The notes beneath the pieces were generated by a model that saw nothing but the letters and a program-made list of their open reading frames with translations, ran no database searches and was not told where the DNA came from. A stretch of 64,000 nt of DNA from Microbacterium sp. (lineage in GTDB: Bacteria; Actinomycetota; Actinomycetes; Actinomycetales; Microbacteriaceae). Below, in pieces: positions 15,836 to 23,946 of the stretch. The stretch is taken from positions 186,001-250,000 of the forward strand of contig JAFKIL010000004.1 of NCBI GenBank assembly GCA_017306415.1, in the 5' to 3' direction. Positions within the stretch are counted from its first letter, which is position 1, and the number at the start of each line of letters is the position of its first letter. A program made the position numbers and the translations under genes.

Positions 15836-18307
15836 ATGGCGACGAAGGCACCGAAGACGGACATCGACGAGTCGAAGGTCGCGGTCTCGGGCCGCAAGAA
15901 GGTCGCCGTCGGGGTTCCCGCGGTACTGCACGCGCTCGAGATCTCGTACGAGCAGATGGGCGTCAAGCGCAGCGTCGAGACCCTGATGCGAGTGAACCAG
16001 AAGAACGGGTTCGACTGCCCCGGCTGCGCGTGGCCGGAAGCGGATCACCGGCACATCGCCGAGTTCTGCGAGAACGGTGCGAAGGCGGTCGCCGAGGAGG
16101 CGACGCTCCGTCGCGTCGAGCCCGCGTTCTTCGCCGCGCACTCGATCGCCGAGCTGGAGGCGCACGACGACTGGTGGCTCGGTCAGCAGGGGCGGCTGAC
16201 CGACCCGATGATCCTCGACGAGGGCGCCACGCACTACCGCCCCATCTCGTGGGACGACGCGCTGCACGAGATCGCCACCGCCCTGCGCGACCTCGACGAC
16301 CCCGACGAGGCCGTCTTCTACACGTCCGGCCGCACCTCCAACGAGGCGGCGTTCCTGTACCAGCTGCTCGTCCGGGGCCTTGGGACCAACAACCTTCCCG
16401 ACTGCTCGAACATGTGCCACGAGTCATCCGGTTCAGCCCTCACCGAGACCCTGGGGATCGGCAAGGGCACGGTCTCGATCGACGACGTGCACAACGCCGA
16501 CCTCTTGATCGTGGCCGGGCAGAACCCCGGTACGAACCACCCCCGCATGCTCAGCGCGCTCGAGAAGGCGAAGCAGAACGGCGCGACGATCGTCGCGGTA
16601 AATCCGCTGCCGGAGGCCGGACTGCTGCGGTTCGAGAACCCGCAGACGCCCCAGGGCGTCATCCTCGGCGGCACCAAGATGGCGGACGAGTTCGTGCAGA
16701 TCCGCCTCGGCGGCGACCAGGCGCTCTTCCAGGCGATCGGCAAGCACCTGCTCGAGGTCGAGGAGCGGGACGGCGGAGTGCTCGACCACGACTTCATCGC
16801 GGCGCACACGAGCGGGTTCGACGACTACCGGCGTGCGATGGCGGATGCCTCGTGGGCAGAGCTCGTCGAGGCGACGGGAGTCGCGGAGGGGACGATGCGG
16901 CGCGTGGCCGAGCTCGTCCGCACGTCGCCCTCCACCATCGTCTGCTGGGCGATGGGCCTGACCCAGCACAAGCACGCGGTGGCCACCCTGCACGACGTCG
17001 TCAACGTCCTCCTGCTGCAGGGCAACATCGGGCGCCCCGGCGCCGGTGTGTGCCCGGTGCGCGGACACTCGAACGTGCAGGGCGATCGCACGATGGGGAT
17101 CTACGAGAAGCCGTCGGAGGCGTTCCTCGCAGCCCTCGACGAGGAGTTCGGCTTCACCGCGCCGCGCGAGCACGGGTTCGACACGGTGCAGGCGATCCGC
17201 GCCATGCGCGACGGCCGGGCGCGAGTGTTCATGGCGATGGGCGGCAACTTCGTGTCCGCCACCCCCGACACCGCCGTGACCGAGGCCGCGCTGCGCAACA
17301 TGGACCTCACGGTGCAGGTGTCGACGAAGCTCAACCGCTCGCACGTCGTCACCGGCCGGCGGGCGATCATCCTGCCGACGCTCGGTCGCACCGATCGGGA
17401 CCGTCGCACCGGCCGGGACGGTGTGGCGCGCGAGCAGAAGATCACCGTCGAAGACTCGATGAGCGCCGTGCATGCGTCCCGCGGACGCCTCGCACCGCCG
17501 TCGGACGACCTGCTCAGCGAGGTCGCGATCATCGCCCGCATCTGCCGGCTCCTGTTCGGCGAGGACGCGGTCGGGACCCGGCCGGTGGAGGCATCCGACC
17601 GCCCCGGCGCCACGCATCCCGTCGAGCACGACCTCGGCCAGGCGGAGCGTTCGCCCGCGAACGAGCGCGCCCGCGCGGGAATCGAGGACGACGACGCTCG
17701 CGTGCAGCATCCCGCGAACGTGCCGCAGGCCGACTGGGCGGCGCTCGAGACCGACTACACACTGATCCGGAAGCACATCGCCAACGTCGTGCCCGGCTTC
17801 GACGACTTCGAGAAGCGCGTCGACAAGGGGCGGACCTTCATCCTCCCCAACGGCCCGCGCGACGCCCGCTCGTTCGCAACGGCCACCGGCAAGGCGATGT
17901 TCACCGTGAACGAACTGGAGTTCCCGCGCATCCCCGAGGGCCGAGTGATCCTGCAGACGCTCCGCTCGCACGACCAGTACAACACCACGATCTACGGCAA
18001 GGACGACCGCTACCGCGGCATCCACGGCGGTCGTCGCGTCGTGCTCGTCAACGCTGAGGATGTCGCGGCGCTGGGCTTCGCCGACGGCGAGATCGTCGAC
18101 CTCGTTTCGGAATGGACGACGCCGAGCGGTGAGGTCGAGGAGAGGCGGGCGGAGGAATTCCGGATCGTGCCGTATCCGACCCCGCGTGGGAACGCCGCCG
18201 CGTATTATCCGGAGACGAACGTGCTGGTGCCGCTCGATTCCACGGCCGATGTGAGCGGGACGCCGACGTCGAAGTCGATCGTCGTGCGGTTCGAGCACCG
18301 GTCGTGA
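15836..18307 (+). CDS. Molybdopterin oxidoreductase, FdhF/YdeP family
   Basis: Large cytosolic bis-MGD enzyme of 823 residues, related to formate dehydrogenase H and E. coli YdeP. GFDCPGCAWPE (Cys61, Cys64) is the family's N-terminal landmark, and the four-cysteine iron-sulfur motif of true FdhF is absent. NMCHESSGSALTETLG (about residue 190) marks the pterin site. A 50-60 residue hydrophilic insertion (RPGATHPVEHD ... DDARVQHP, about residues 590-640) is unusual. Substrate is unknown for the family; formate or an acid-stress role has been proposed for YdeP. It opens a molybdenum-cofactor gene cluster, and fdhD further along would sulfurate its cofactor. Confidence 0.9.
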   Translation: MATKAPKTDIDESKVAVSGRKKVAVGVPAVLHALEISYEQMGVKRSVETLMRVNQKNGFDCPGCAWPEADHRHIAEFCENGAKAVAEEATLRRVEPAFFAAHSIAELEAHDDWWLGQQGRLTDPMILDEGATHYRPISWDDALHEIATALRDLDDPDEAVFYTSGRTSNEAAFLYQLLVRGLGTNNLPDCSNMCHESSGSALTETLGIGKGTVSIDDVHNADLLIVAGQNPGTNHPRMLSALEKAKQNGATIVAVNPLPEAGLLRFENPQTPQGVILGGTKMADEFVQIRLGGDQALFQAIGKHLLEVEERDGGVLDHDFIAAHTSGFDDYRRAMADASWAELVEATGVAEGTMRRVAELVRTSPSTIVCWAMGLTQHKHAVATLHDVVNVLLLQGNIGRPGAGVCPVRGHSNVQGDRTMGIYEKPSEAFLAALDEEFGFTAPREHGFDTVQAIRAMRDGRARVFMAMGGNFVSATPDTAVTEAALRNMDLTVQVSTKLNRSHVVTGRRAIILPTLGRTDRDRRTGRDGVAREQKITVEDSMSAVHASRGRLAPPSDDLLSEVAIIARICRLLFGEDAVGTRPVEASDRPGATHPVEHDLGQAERSPANERARAGIEDDDARVQHPANVPQADWAALETDYTLIRKHIANVVPGFDDFEKRVDKGRTFILPNGPRDARSFATATGKAMFTVNELEFPRIPEGRVILQTLRSHDQYNTTIYGKDDRYRGIHGGRRVVLVNAEDVAALGFADGEIVDLVSEWTTPSGEVEERRAEEFRIVPYPTPRGNAAAYYPETNVLVPLDSTADVSGTPTSKSIVVRFEHRS

Positions 18308-18346
18308 CTGAATCTGCGACGCACACACGGATCGTAGGCTGAGCGG

Positions 18347-18844
18347 ATGGCATATCCCGCAGCGGTCATCACCGTGTCCGACCGGTCGAGCGCCGGGGAA
18401 CGCCCCGACGCCGGCGGACCGCTCGCCGTCGCCGCCCTCCGCGAGGCCGGCTGGGAGTGCGCCGACGCCGCGATCGTCGCCGACGGGGCCGACAGCGTCG
18501 AGGCGGCGCTGCGCGCGGCCTGCGGGTCCGGCGCGCGCCTGGTCGTGACGACCGGCGGCACGGGCGTGGGGCCGCGGGATGCCACGCCCGAGGGCACGAC
18601 GCGCGTGATCGTGCGCGAGGTCCCCGGGATCGCCGAGGAGCTGCGGCGCCGGAGCGCGGCCGAGAAGCCCGCGGGGATGCTGTCGCGGGGCCTCGCCGGC
18701 GTGACCGACGCAGCGCTGATCGTGAACCTCCCCGGATCGCCGAAGGCCGTGGCATCCGGGATGCCCGTGATCCTGTCCGTCGCCCGACACGTGATCGAGC
18801 AGCTCGACGGCGGAGACCACCGCGCCGCGGGAGACCACGCATGA
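18347..18844 (+). CDS. mog: Molybdopterin adenylyltransferase, MogA/MoaB type
   Basis: Protein of 165 residues that would adenylate molybdopterin before molybdate insertion by MoeA. The signature VVTTGGTGVGPRDATPE (about residues 66-82) and SRGLAGVTDAALIVNLPGSP are diagnostic of the MogA/MoaB fold. It starts 39 bp after the molybdoenzyme gene and its stop overlaps the moaE start (ATGA at 18841-18844), which shows tight coupling within the cofactor operon. Confidence 0.93.
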   Translation: MAYPAAVITVSDRSSAGERPDAGGPLAVAALREAGWECADAAIVADGADSVEAALRAACGSGARLVVTTGGTGVGPRDATPEGTTRVIVREVPGIAEELRRRSAAEKPAGMLSRGLAGVTDAALIVNLPGSPKAVASGMPVILSVARHVIEQLDGGDHRAAGDHA

Positions 18845-19266
18845 CCGTCCGCATCGCGGCCGTCAGTGCGGAGCCGCTGGATCTCGCCGCCCACCTCGCC
18901 GCGGTCGCCGACCCGCGGATGGGTGCCGAGACGTCGTTCGTCGGGCGGGTGCGCGACCACGACCCGGATGCCGCATCCGCCGTCGTCGCCCTCGAGTACA
19001 GCGCGCATCCCGACGCGGAGGCGACGTTGCGCGCTCTGGCCGAGCGTGCGGTGGGGGAGACCGGGGCAGTGGTCGCCGTCAGTCACCGCGTCGGGCACCT
19101 CGACGTGGGCGACGCGGCGGTGGTGATCGCCGTGTCGGCGGCCCACCGCGACGAGGCGTTCACAGTGTGCCGCGCGATCATCGAGGCGATCAAGGTCGAG
19201 CTGCCGGTGTGGAAGCGCCAGGTCGAGGCCGACGGCACGACGGCGTGGAAGGGCCTCGGCGGCTGA
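18841..19266 (+). CDS. moaE: Molybdopterin synthase catalytic subunit MoaE
   Basis: MoaE inserts two sulfurs, carried by MoaD thiocarboxylate, into cyclic pyranopterin monophosphate. The 141-residue product contains TSFVGRVRDHDPD, VSHRVGHLDVGDAAVVIAVSAAHRDEAF and KVELPVWKRQ, with the catalytic Lys in the last motif. moaD is the convergent neighbour, its stop only 10 bp away, so the two partners are made from opposite strands. Confidence 0.96.
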   Translation: MTVRIAAVSAEPLDLAAHLAAVADPRMGAETSFVGRVRDHDPDAASAVVALEYSAHPDAEATLRALAERAVGETGAVVAVSHRVGHLDVGDAAVVIAVSAAHRDEAFTVCRAIIEAIKVELPVWKRQVEADGTTAWKGLGG

Positions 19267-19276
19267 TCCGCGGAGC

Positions 19277-19510
19277 TCAGCCGCCGGCGAACGGGGGCAG
19301 GACGTCGACGACGGTGCCCGCGGTGAGGGGTGTGTCATCGTCCACGCGCGCGCCGTCGACGAGGACGGCGCAGCGGGCGAGGATCGCGCCGAGCGCAGGG
19401 TGGTCTGCCGTGAGGCCGTGGCGGAGGGCGCCGAGATCCGCCTCGGTGCGGTCCAGCCGCTCGGTGCCGGCGGCTTCCTCGGCCGCGGCGAACAGGCGGA
19501 CGACGGGCAT
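19277..19510 (-). CDS. moaD: MoaD/ThiS-family sulfur carrier (molybdopterin synthase small subunit)
   Basis: Ubiquitin-fold carrier of 77 residues that ends PFAGG, the diglycine tail that becomes a thiocarboxylate. It starts MPVVRLFAAAEEAAG at the ATG 19508-19510, which overlaps the stop of the upstream DUF6457 gene (TGATG), so translation is coupled. Its activator should be the ThiF-rhodanese protein at the head of the same minus-strand operon, and its partner is MoaE, encoded convergently. Confidence 0.93.
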   Translation of the reverse strand: MPVVRLFAAAEEAAGTERLDRTEADLGALRHGLTADHPALGAILARCAVLVDGARVDDDTPLTAGTVVDVLPPFAGG

Positions 19511-19770
19511 CAGGCCTCCCACTCCCCGGCGAGGGTGACGATCGCGTCGACGGCGGCTCTGACATCCTCCGGGCTCCCGCCCGCGCGACCGGCCACGAGC
19601 CCCGCGACGAAGGCGCTGAACGGGGCGGCGGGCCGGGCCACGCCGTTCGCCACATCCCGCGCGAGATCGAGGATGAGCGAGATCGGCACGTCCTCGGCGG
19701 CGAGTCCGAACCGTTCGCGGAGCGCATCCGCCCAGCGGTCGAGTGCTTCGGGCGGCAGGTGCTCGCTCAT
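19510..19770 (-). CDS. DUF6457 family protein in the molybdenum-cofactor operon
   Basis: An 86-residue acidic helical protein, MSEHLPPEALDRWADALRER, ending TLAGEWEA. It resembles the small DUF6457 domain that accompanies mobA-like genes in actinobacteria. It has no catalytic motif that I recognise. Its start overlaps the mobA-like stop (ATGA, 19767-19770) and its stop overlaps the moaD start (TGATG), so it is embedded by coupling between two cofactor genes. A role as a MobA or MoaD partner is an inference from this position. Confidence 0.75.
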   Translation of the reverse strand: MSEHLPPEALDRWADALRERFGLAAEDVPISLILDLARDVANGVARPAAPFSAFVAGLVAGRAGGSPEDVRAAVDAIVTLAGEWEA

Positions 19771-20408
19771 GTCGTCTCCTTCGTGGAGCGGGGAGGATCG
19801 GGCGGTGCGGGATCCGTGAACCTCTTCAGATCCTCCCATGTGTCGACGTCCGCGGCCGCGCCGCTCGCGTCGGCGACCACCGCGATGGCGAGGTCGTCGA
19901 GCAGGGCGCGAATGGAGGCGTTCTCACCGCGGTTCGGCAGCCGGGCGGCGGCGTCGCGGAGCCGCGCCGTGCGGTAGGCGCCGATGAGCCACTGCGGCCG
20001 GCCGGACGCGTCCGCCAGGCACAGCCCGTCGGTGTCGGAGGGGACGAGCAGGATGTCTCGCGCGAGCTGCGCGCTCGCGGCACGGACGCGGGGGAGGTCG
20101 CATGCCAGCACGAGCGTCACGGAGGGATCCACGGCTGCCGCCCAGGAGGCGAGTGCGGCGACCACGGCCGCCGCCGGTCCGGTGAACGGCGGATCTTCAC
20201 GCACCCACGTGACGTCGGCCGCGGCGAGAGCGGGTGCCTCGGGCCCGACGACCGTGAGGGGGCTGCTCCCGGCGTCGCGGGCCGCGTGGATGGCGTGAGC
20301 GAGCAGTGACGCGCCGCCCACTTCGAGCAGCGGCTTCGCGATGCCGCCCATGCGGCTCGCACGCCCGCCCGCGAGGAGGATCGCCCCGAAGGTCGGCGCG
20401 GAGGTCAT
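19767..20408 (-). CDS. mobA: Molybdenum cofactor guanylyltransferase (MobA-like)
   Basis: NTP-transferase of 213 residues. The nucleotide loop GAILLAGGRASRMGGIAKPLLEV has the LAGGxSxRMGxxK form, and VTLVLACDLPRVRA supplies the metal-binding Asp. MobA attaches GMP to Mo-molybdopterin to form MGD, needed by the FdhF/YdeP-type enzyme encoded nearby. The C-terminal lid ALLDDLAIAVVAD ... WEDLKRFTDP is present. It is third from the end of the minus-strand cofactor operon. Other NTP-transferase substrates are possible but the context argues for MobA. Confidence 0.87.
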   Translation of the reverse strand: MTSAPTFGAILLAGGRASRMGGIAKPLLEVGGASLLAHAIHAARDAGSSPLTVVGPEAPALAAADVTWVREDPPFTGPAAAVVAALASWAAAVDPSVTLVLACDLPRVRAASAQLARDILLVPSDTDGLCLADASGRPQWLIGAYRTARLRDAAARLPNRGENASIRALLDDLAIAVVADASGAAADVDTWEDLKRFTDPAPPDPPRSTKETT

Positions 20409-20439
20409 GGCTTCGGCCGTCGATTCCTGTGAGCGGGGC

Positions 20440-20937
20440 TCATGTCGCGTCGGGGGTCTCCACGGCTTCGCCCGGGCGGAACCAGGCGCCCGACTTCCCC
20501 CCGGTCTTCGCCACGATCCGGACGTCCGAGATCGAGGTCGCCTTGTCCATGCCCTTCACCATGTCCACGACGGCGAGGGCGGCGACCGACACCGCGGTGA
20601 GCGCCTCCATCTCGACACCCGTGCGGTCGGCGGTGCGCACGGTCGCCTCGATCGCGACGCCCTCGTCGACGATCGTGAGATCGACGGATGCCCCGTGCAC
20701 CCCGATCACGTGCGCGAGCGGCAGCAGCTCCGGCGTCCGCTTGGCCGCCTGGATCCCGGCGATCCGCGCGACGGCGAGGACGTCTCCCTTGGGCACCGTC
20801 CCGTCGCGCAGGGCGGCCACCACCGAGGGTGCGCAGCGGACGAACCCGCGCGCGGTCGCGGACCGGACGGTGGGCTGCTTCTCGGTCACATCCACCATGC
20901 GGGCGTTCCCCGCGGCATCCAGGTGCGTGAAGCTCAT
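20440..20937 (-). CDS. moaC: Cyclic pyranopterin monophosphate synthase MoaC
   Basis: Second enzyme of the pathway, acting after MoaA. The 165-residue protein has KGDVLAVARIAGIQAAKRTPELLPLAHVI and TGVEMEALTAVSVAALAVVDMVKGMDK, the conserved core with catalytic Lys and Asp residues. The start overlaps the moeA stop (ATGA at 20934-20937). moaA is encoded 17 kb away, at 37570. Confidence 0.97.
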   Translation of the reverse strand: MSFTHLDAAGNARMVDVTEKQPTVRSATARGFVRCAPSVVAALRDGTVPKGDVLAVARIAGIQAAKRTPELLPLAHVIGVHGASVDLTIVDEGVAIEATVRTADRTGVEMEALTAVSVAALAVVDMVKGMDKATSISDVRIVAKTGGKSGAWFRPGEAVETPDAT

Positions 20938-22130
20938 GAGATCAGCATGACATCGACGAGTTCGCCGGCGGAGACGGCCGTGACGTCGGCGTCGACGATC
21001 GCGTAAGCCTCCGCGCGAGCGAGGCGGGCGCGGAGGTGCGAGGCCCCCGGACCGACCGGTCGCACCCCGCCGTCCTCGATCGCGACGGGCAGGTACTGCC
21101 GCCGGCCGGGCGGCGTCCTCCAGCCGGCGAGCGCCGGCAGACGCAGAATGCGGCGGCCGAGCTCCGTCCGCCCCTGCATCGCCAGCAGCGCCGGGCGCAC
21201 GAAGACCTCGAACGAGACCGCCACGCTCACGGGATTCCCGGGCAGGCCGAAGAGCAGCGGGTGGCCGCCGCCGAAGCCCTGCGGCTTGCCCGGCTGCATC
21301 GCCACGCTGACGAACGACATCGGCAGGGTCGTCTTGACGACCTCGTACGCCCCCGCGCTCACGCCACCGGAGGTCACGATGGCGTCGGCGCCGAGGGCGG
21401 ATGCCTCGGCCACCGCGGCGCGCAGGGCATCGCCGTCGTCAGCGACCGTGGTGCGGAGCACCACCTCGGCGCCCGTCTCGCGCACGAGCCCCTCGAGGAG
21501 CACGCTGTTCGACTCGACGATCTGCCCGCGCGCGAGTGGTGCGCCCGGCGGGCGGAGCTCGTCGCCGGTGGAGATGACGGCGACCCGGGGCAGGCGGGAG
21601 ACGACGACCTCGGTCACACCCGCACCGGCCGCCGCGGCGAGCTGCCGCGAGCCGAGCAGCGTCCCCGCCGGCAGCAGCTCGCCCCCGAGGGGACAGTCCT
21701 CCCCGCGGCCGCGCACGTGCGCGCCGGCAGCGCGGGGGGCCGCGAGGACCTCGATGCGTCCGAGCGAGTCGGCCAAACCCCCGCGGGTCTCCTCGAACGG
21801 GACGACGGTGTCGGCGTCGGTCGGGACCGCGGCTCCGGTCATGATGCGCGCCGCCTGGCCGCGGGCGAGCGGCGGGTCGAGCGGCGACCCCGCGGGGAGG
21901 TCGGCGACCACCTCGAGCACGGCGGGACGGTCGGCCGCCGCATCCCGCACGTCGGCGAAGTGCACGGCGAAGCCGTCCATCGCGGAGTTGTCGAAGGGGG
22001 GCAGCTCGACGGCCGCGACCAGGGGTTCGCGCAGCGTGCGACCGAGGGCGGCGTCGACGGGCATCGTCGTCGCGTCGAGCGGCCGCACGGCGGCGAGCAC
22101 GGAGGCCAGGTGCTCCTCGACGGTGATCAC
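20934..22130 (-). CDS. moeA: Molybdopterin molybdotransferase MoeA
   Basis: Inserts molybdate into adenylated molybdopterin. The GTG start at 22128-22130 overlaps the upstream ThiF-rhodanese stop (GTGA), giving 398 residues. Landmarks are ELPPFDNSAMDGFAV, GAAVPTDADTVVPFEET, AVISTGDELRPPG, VTSGGVSAGAYEVVK and LLFGLPGNPVSVAVSFEVF. The domain order is the normal one for MoeA. Coupled to moaC downstream. Confidence 0.96.
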   Translation of the reverse strand: MITVEEHLASVLAAVRPLDATTMPVDAALGRTLREPLVAAVELPPFDNSAMDGFAVHFADVRDAAADRPAVLEVVADLPAGSPLDPPLARGQAARIMTGAAVPTDADTVVPFEETRGGLADSLGRIEVLAAPRAAGAHVRGRGEDCPLGGELLPAGTLLGSRQLAAAAGAGVTEVVVSRLPRVAVISTGDELRPPGAPLARGQIVESNSVLLEGLVRETGAEVVLRTTVADDGDALRAAVAEASALGADAIVTSGGVSAGAYEVVKTTLPMSFVSVAMQPGKPQGFGGGHPLLFGLPGNPVSVAVSFEVFVRPALLAMQGRTELGRRILRLPALAGWRTPPGRRQYLPVAIEDGGVRPVGPGASHLRARLARAEAYAIVDADVTAVSAGELVDVMLIS

Positions 22131-23227
22131 GACGCCGCGCCCGCCGGGGCCGAGGCGGCGTGGCGGCGGGTCCAGGCATCCATGCCACCGGCGAGGACCC
22201 ATGCCTCCACCCCGGCCGCGCGCAGGGCACGGGCGGCGACGCGGGCGCGAGCCCCCACCTGGCAGACGACGACGACCGGTCCTTCGATGGCGGTCGGCTC
22301 CGCGAGTACGGCGGCGAGCGGCACGTGCAGCGCACCGGGGAAGGCGGCGACGGCGACCTCGTCGGCTTCGCGGACGTCGAGGACGGCACGGTCGTCCGGT
22401 TCGTCGACCTCGGGCACCGTGTCGACCGGGGCGTCGGTGGTGGCAGGTCGGGCGGCCGCGGCCGCCGCGCGAGCGGGGCGCAGCGCGATCTCGCGCTGGG
22501 TGGAAGCGAGCGCGTCGATGAGGAGGACGCGACCGAGGAGCGGTTCGCCGACGCCGGCCACGAGCTTGAGCGCCTCGCCCGCCATGAGCGCGCCGACCTG
22601 CAGGCACAGCGGGCCGAACACGCCGACGGCGGAGCACGCCGGCGCCTCGCTGCCCGGCGCGTACAGATCCGAGAGACGGGTCGCGACCCCCGGCTCGGGC
22701 GGACGCGACCAGAAGACGGTGACCTGCCCGGCGAACTCCTGCACGGTGCCCCAGACGAGCGGGACGCCCAGGCTCTCGCACGCGGATGCCACGGCCTCGC
22801 GGCTCGAGAACTCGTCCGAGCCGTCGACGACGAGGTCCGCGCCGGCGAGGAGCCGGGCGCCGTTGTCGGGCGTGAGCCGCTCTCGCACCGGCAGGACGCG
22901 CGTCGCGGAGAGCTCGCCCGCGACCCGCACCGCGCTGTCGGTCTTCGGGGCGCCCACATCGGAGAGGCGGTGCATGACCTGCCGCTGGAGGTTGGACAGG
23001 TCGACGACGTCGTCGTCGATGATCGTGAGGGTGCCGACGCCGGCCGCGGCGAGGGCCAGCACGACAGGCGATCCGAGGCCACCGGCGCCGACCACCGCCA
23101 CATGCGCGGCGGCGATGCGGCGCTGTCCGATCTCGCCGAGGCGGTGGAGGCGCGCGTGCCGTGCCGTGCGCGTGCGCTCCTCGTCGCTGAGCGCGGCGAT
23201 CGGCTCGACCAACGGTGGCAGGGGCAT
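22127..23227 (-). CDS. moeB: ThiF/MoeB-type adenylyltransferase fused to a rhodanese domain
   Basis: Activating enzyme of 366 residues for the sulfur carrier MoaD. The E1-like domain has GAGGLGSPVVLALAAAGVG, IIDDDVVDLSNLQRQ and ACSAVGVFGPL with the active-site Cys. A Pro/Ala linker leads to a rhodanese domain (about residues 270-360) with catalytic Cys in VVVVCQVGARARVAARAL. The two CxxC pairs that hold zinc in E. coli MoeB are missing. The ATG at 23225-23227 is chosen. It heads the operon thiF-moeA-moaC-mobA-DUF6457-moaD. The fusion would both adenylate the carrier and deliver sulfur. Confidence 0.9.
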   Translation of the reverse strand: MPLPPLVEPIAALSDEERTRTARHARLHRLGEIGQRRIAAAHVAVVGAGGLGSPVVLALAAAGVGTLTIIDDDVVDLSNLQRQVMHRLSDVGAPKTDSAVRVAGELSATRVLPVRERLTPDNGARLLAGADLVVDGSDEFSSREAVASACESLGVPLVWGTVQEFAGQVTVFWSRPPEPGVATRLSDLYAPGSEAPACSAVGVFGPLCLQVGALMAGEALKLVAGVGEPLLGRVLLIDALASTQREIALRPARAAAAAARPATTDAPVDTVPEVDEPDDRAVLDVREADEVAVAAFPGALHVPLAAVLAEPTAIEGPVVVVCQVGARARVAARALRAAGVEAWVLAGGMDAWTRRHAASAPAGAAS

Positions 23228-23363
23228 CCTCCCAGCGTAGTTCGCGGGCGGCGCCGGGGGTCGGTGCAGCCCCCCCCCGAGTCCGGTGGCCGGTTCGGCA
23301 CGCCGCCGCGGTCCGGTGCGCCGGGGCGCAATGCGGCGTGCGCTGCGTTCGGAAAGCAGGGCG

Positions 23364-23406
23364 GTTGACGTCAACATGGCCCCGCACGGCACATGTTGAC
23401 GTCAAC
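23364..23406. promoter_or_regulatory. Paired palindrome between the ThiF operon and the HTH-TOBE/mod operon
   Basis: GTTGACGTCAACATG (23364-23378) and CATGTTGACGTCAAC (23392-23406) are exact reverse complements, and each contains the self-complementary 12-mer GTTGACGTCAAC. The site lies in the 318-bp divergent intergenic region (23228-23545), which holds nothing else that I can name, and is well placed to control both molybdenum operons. Confidence 0.6.
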
Positions 23407-23545
23407 ACTCCTGCATTTCCGACGGCGATTGCGCGTGGGCGTCGGGTGCCCGATGGGCTCCTTGCCAGGAGCGGATGGCGAGGAGTCCGCAAAGGCGGAG
23501 AATTCGCGAACGAGAGACCGCGAATGCGGTGATAACGTGAGCCGC

Positions 23546-23941
23546 GTGACCACGGCGTACAAGATCTCGGATGCGGCGCGCCTCCTCGGAGTGAGCGACG
23601 ACACGGTCCGACGCTGGGTCGACCAGGGCCTGCTGCCGGTGACCGACGCCAGCCCCGCGGAGATCCCGGGCGACGCGCTCGCCGAGCGCGCCGTCGAGCT
23701 CGCGCGCGCCGCCGACGACCCGACGAGCGTGCTCTCCAGCGCGCGCAACAGGTTCACGGGGCTCGTCACGCGCGTGCAGCGGGACGGCGTGATGGCTCAG
23801 GTCGACATCCAGTCGGGTCCGCATCGCATCGTGTCGCTCATGTCGTCGGAGGCGGTGGCCGACCTCGGGATCGAGGTCGGCTCGCTCGCGGTCGCCGTCG
23901 TCAAGGCCACCACCGTCATCGTCGAGACCCCCCGGAGCTGA
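23546..23941 (+). CDS. HTH plus TOBE (Mop) domain molybdate-responsive protein
   Basis: A 131-residue protein with an N-terminal MerR/excisionase-type helix-turn-helix (YKISDAARLLGVSDDTVRRWVDQGLLPV) and a C-terminal single TOBE/Mop domain (SARNRFTGLVTRVQRDGVMAQVDIQSGPHRIVSLMSSEA). Mop domains bind molybdate, so this is probably the molybdate sensor or storage protein of the mod operon. The GTG at 23546 is chosen because TAACGT at 23533-23538 makes a good -10 for a leaderless transcript; the GTG at 23537 is the alternative. It ends 5 bp before modA. Confidence 0.87.
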   Translation: MTTAYKISDAARLLGVSDDTVRRWVDQGLLPVTDASPAEIPGDALAERAVELARAADDPTSVLSSARNRFTGLVTRVQRDGVMAQVDIQSGPHRIVSLMSSEAVADLGIEVGSLAVAVVKATTVIVETPRS

Positions 23942-23946
23942 ACCCC

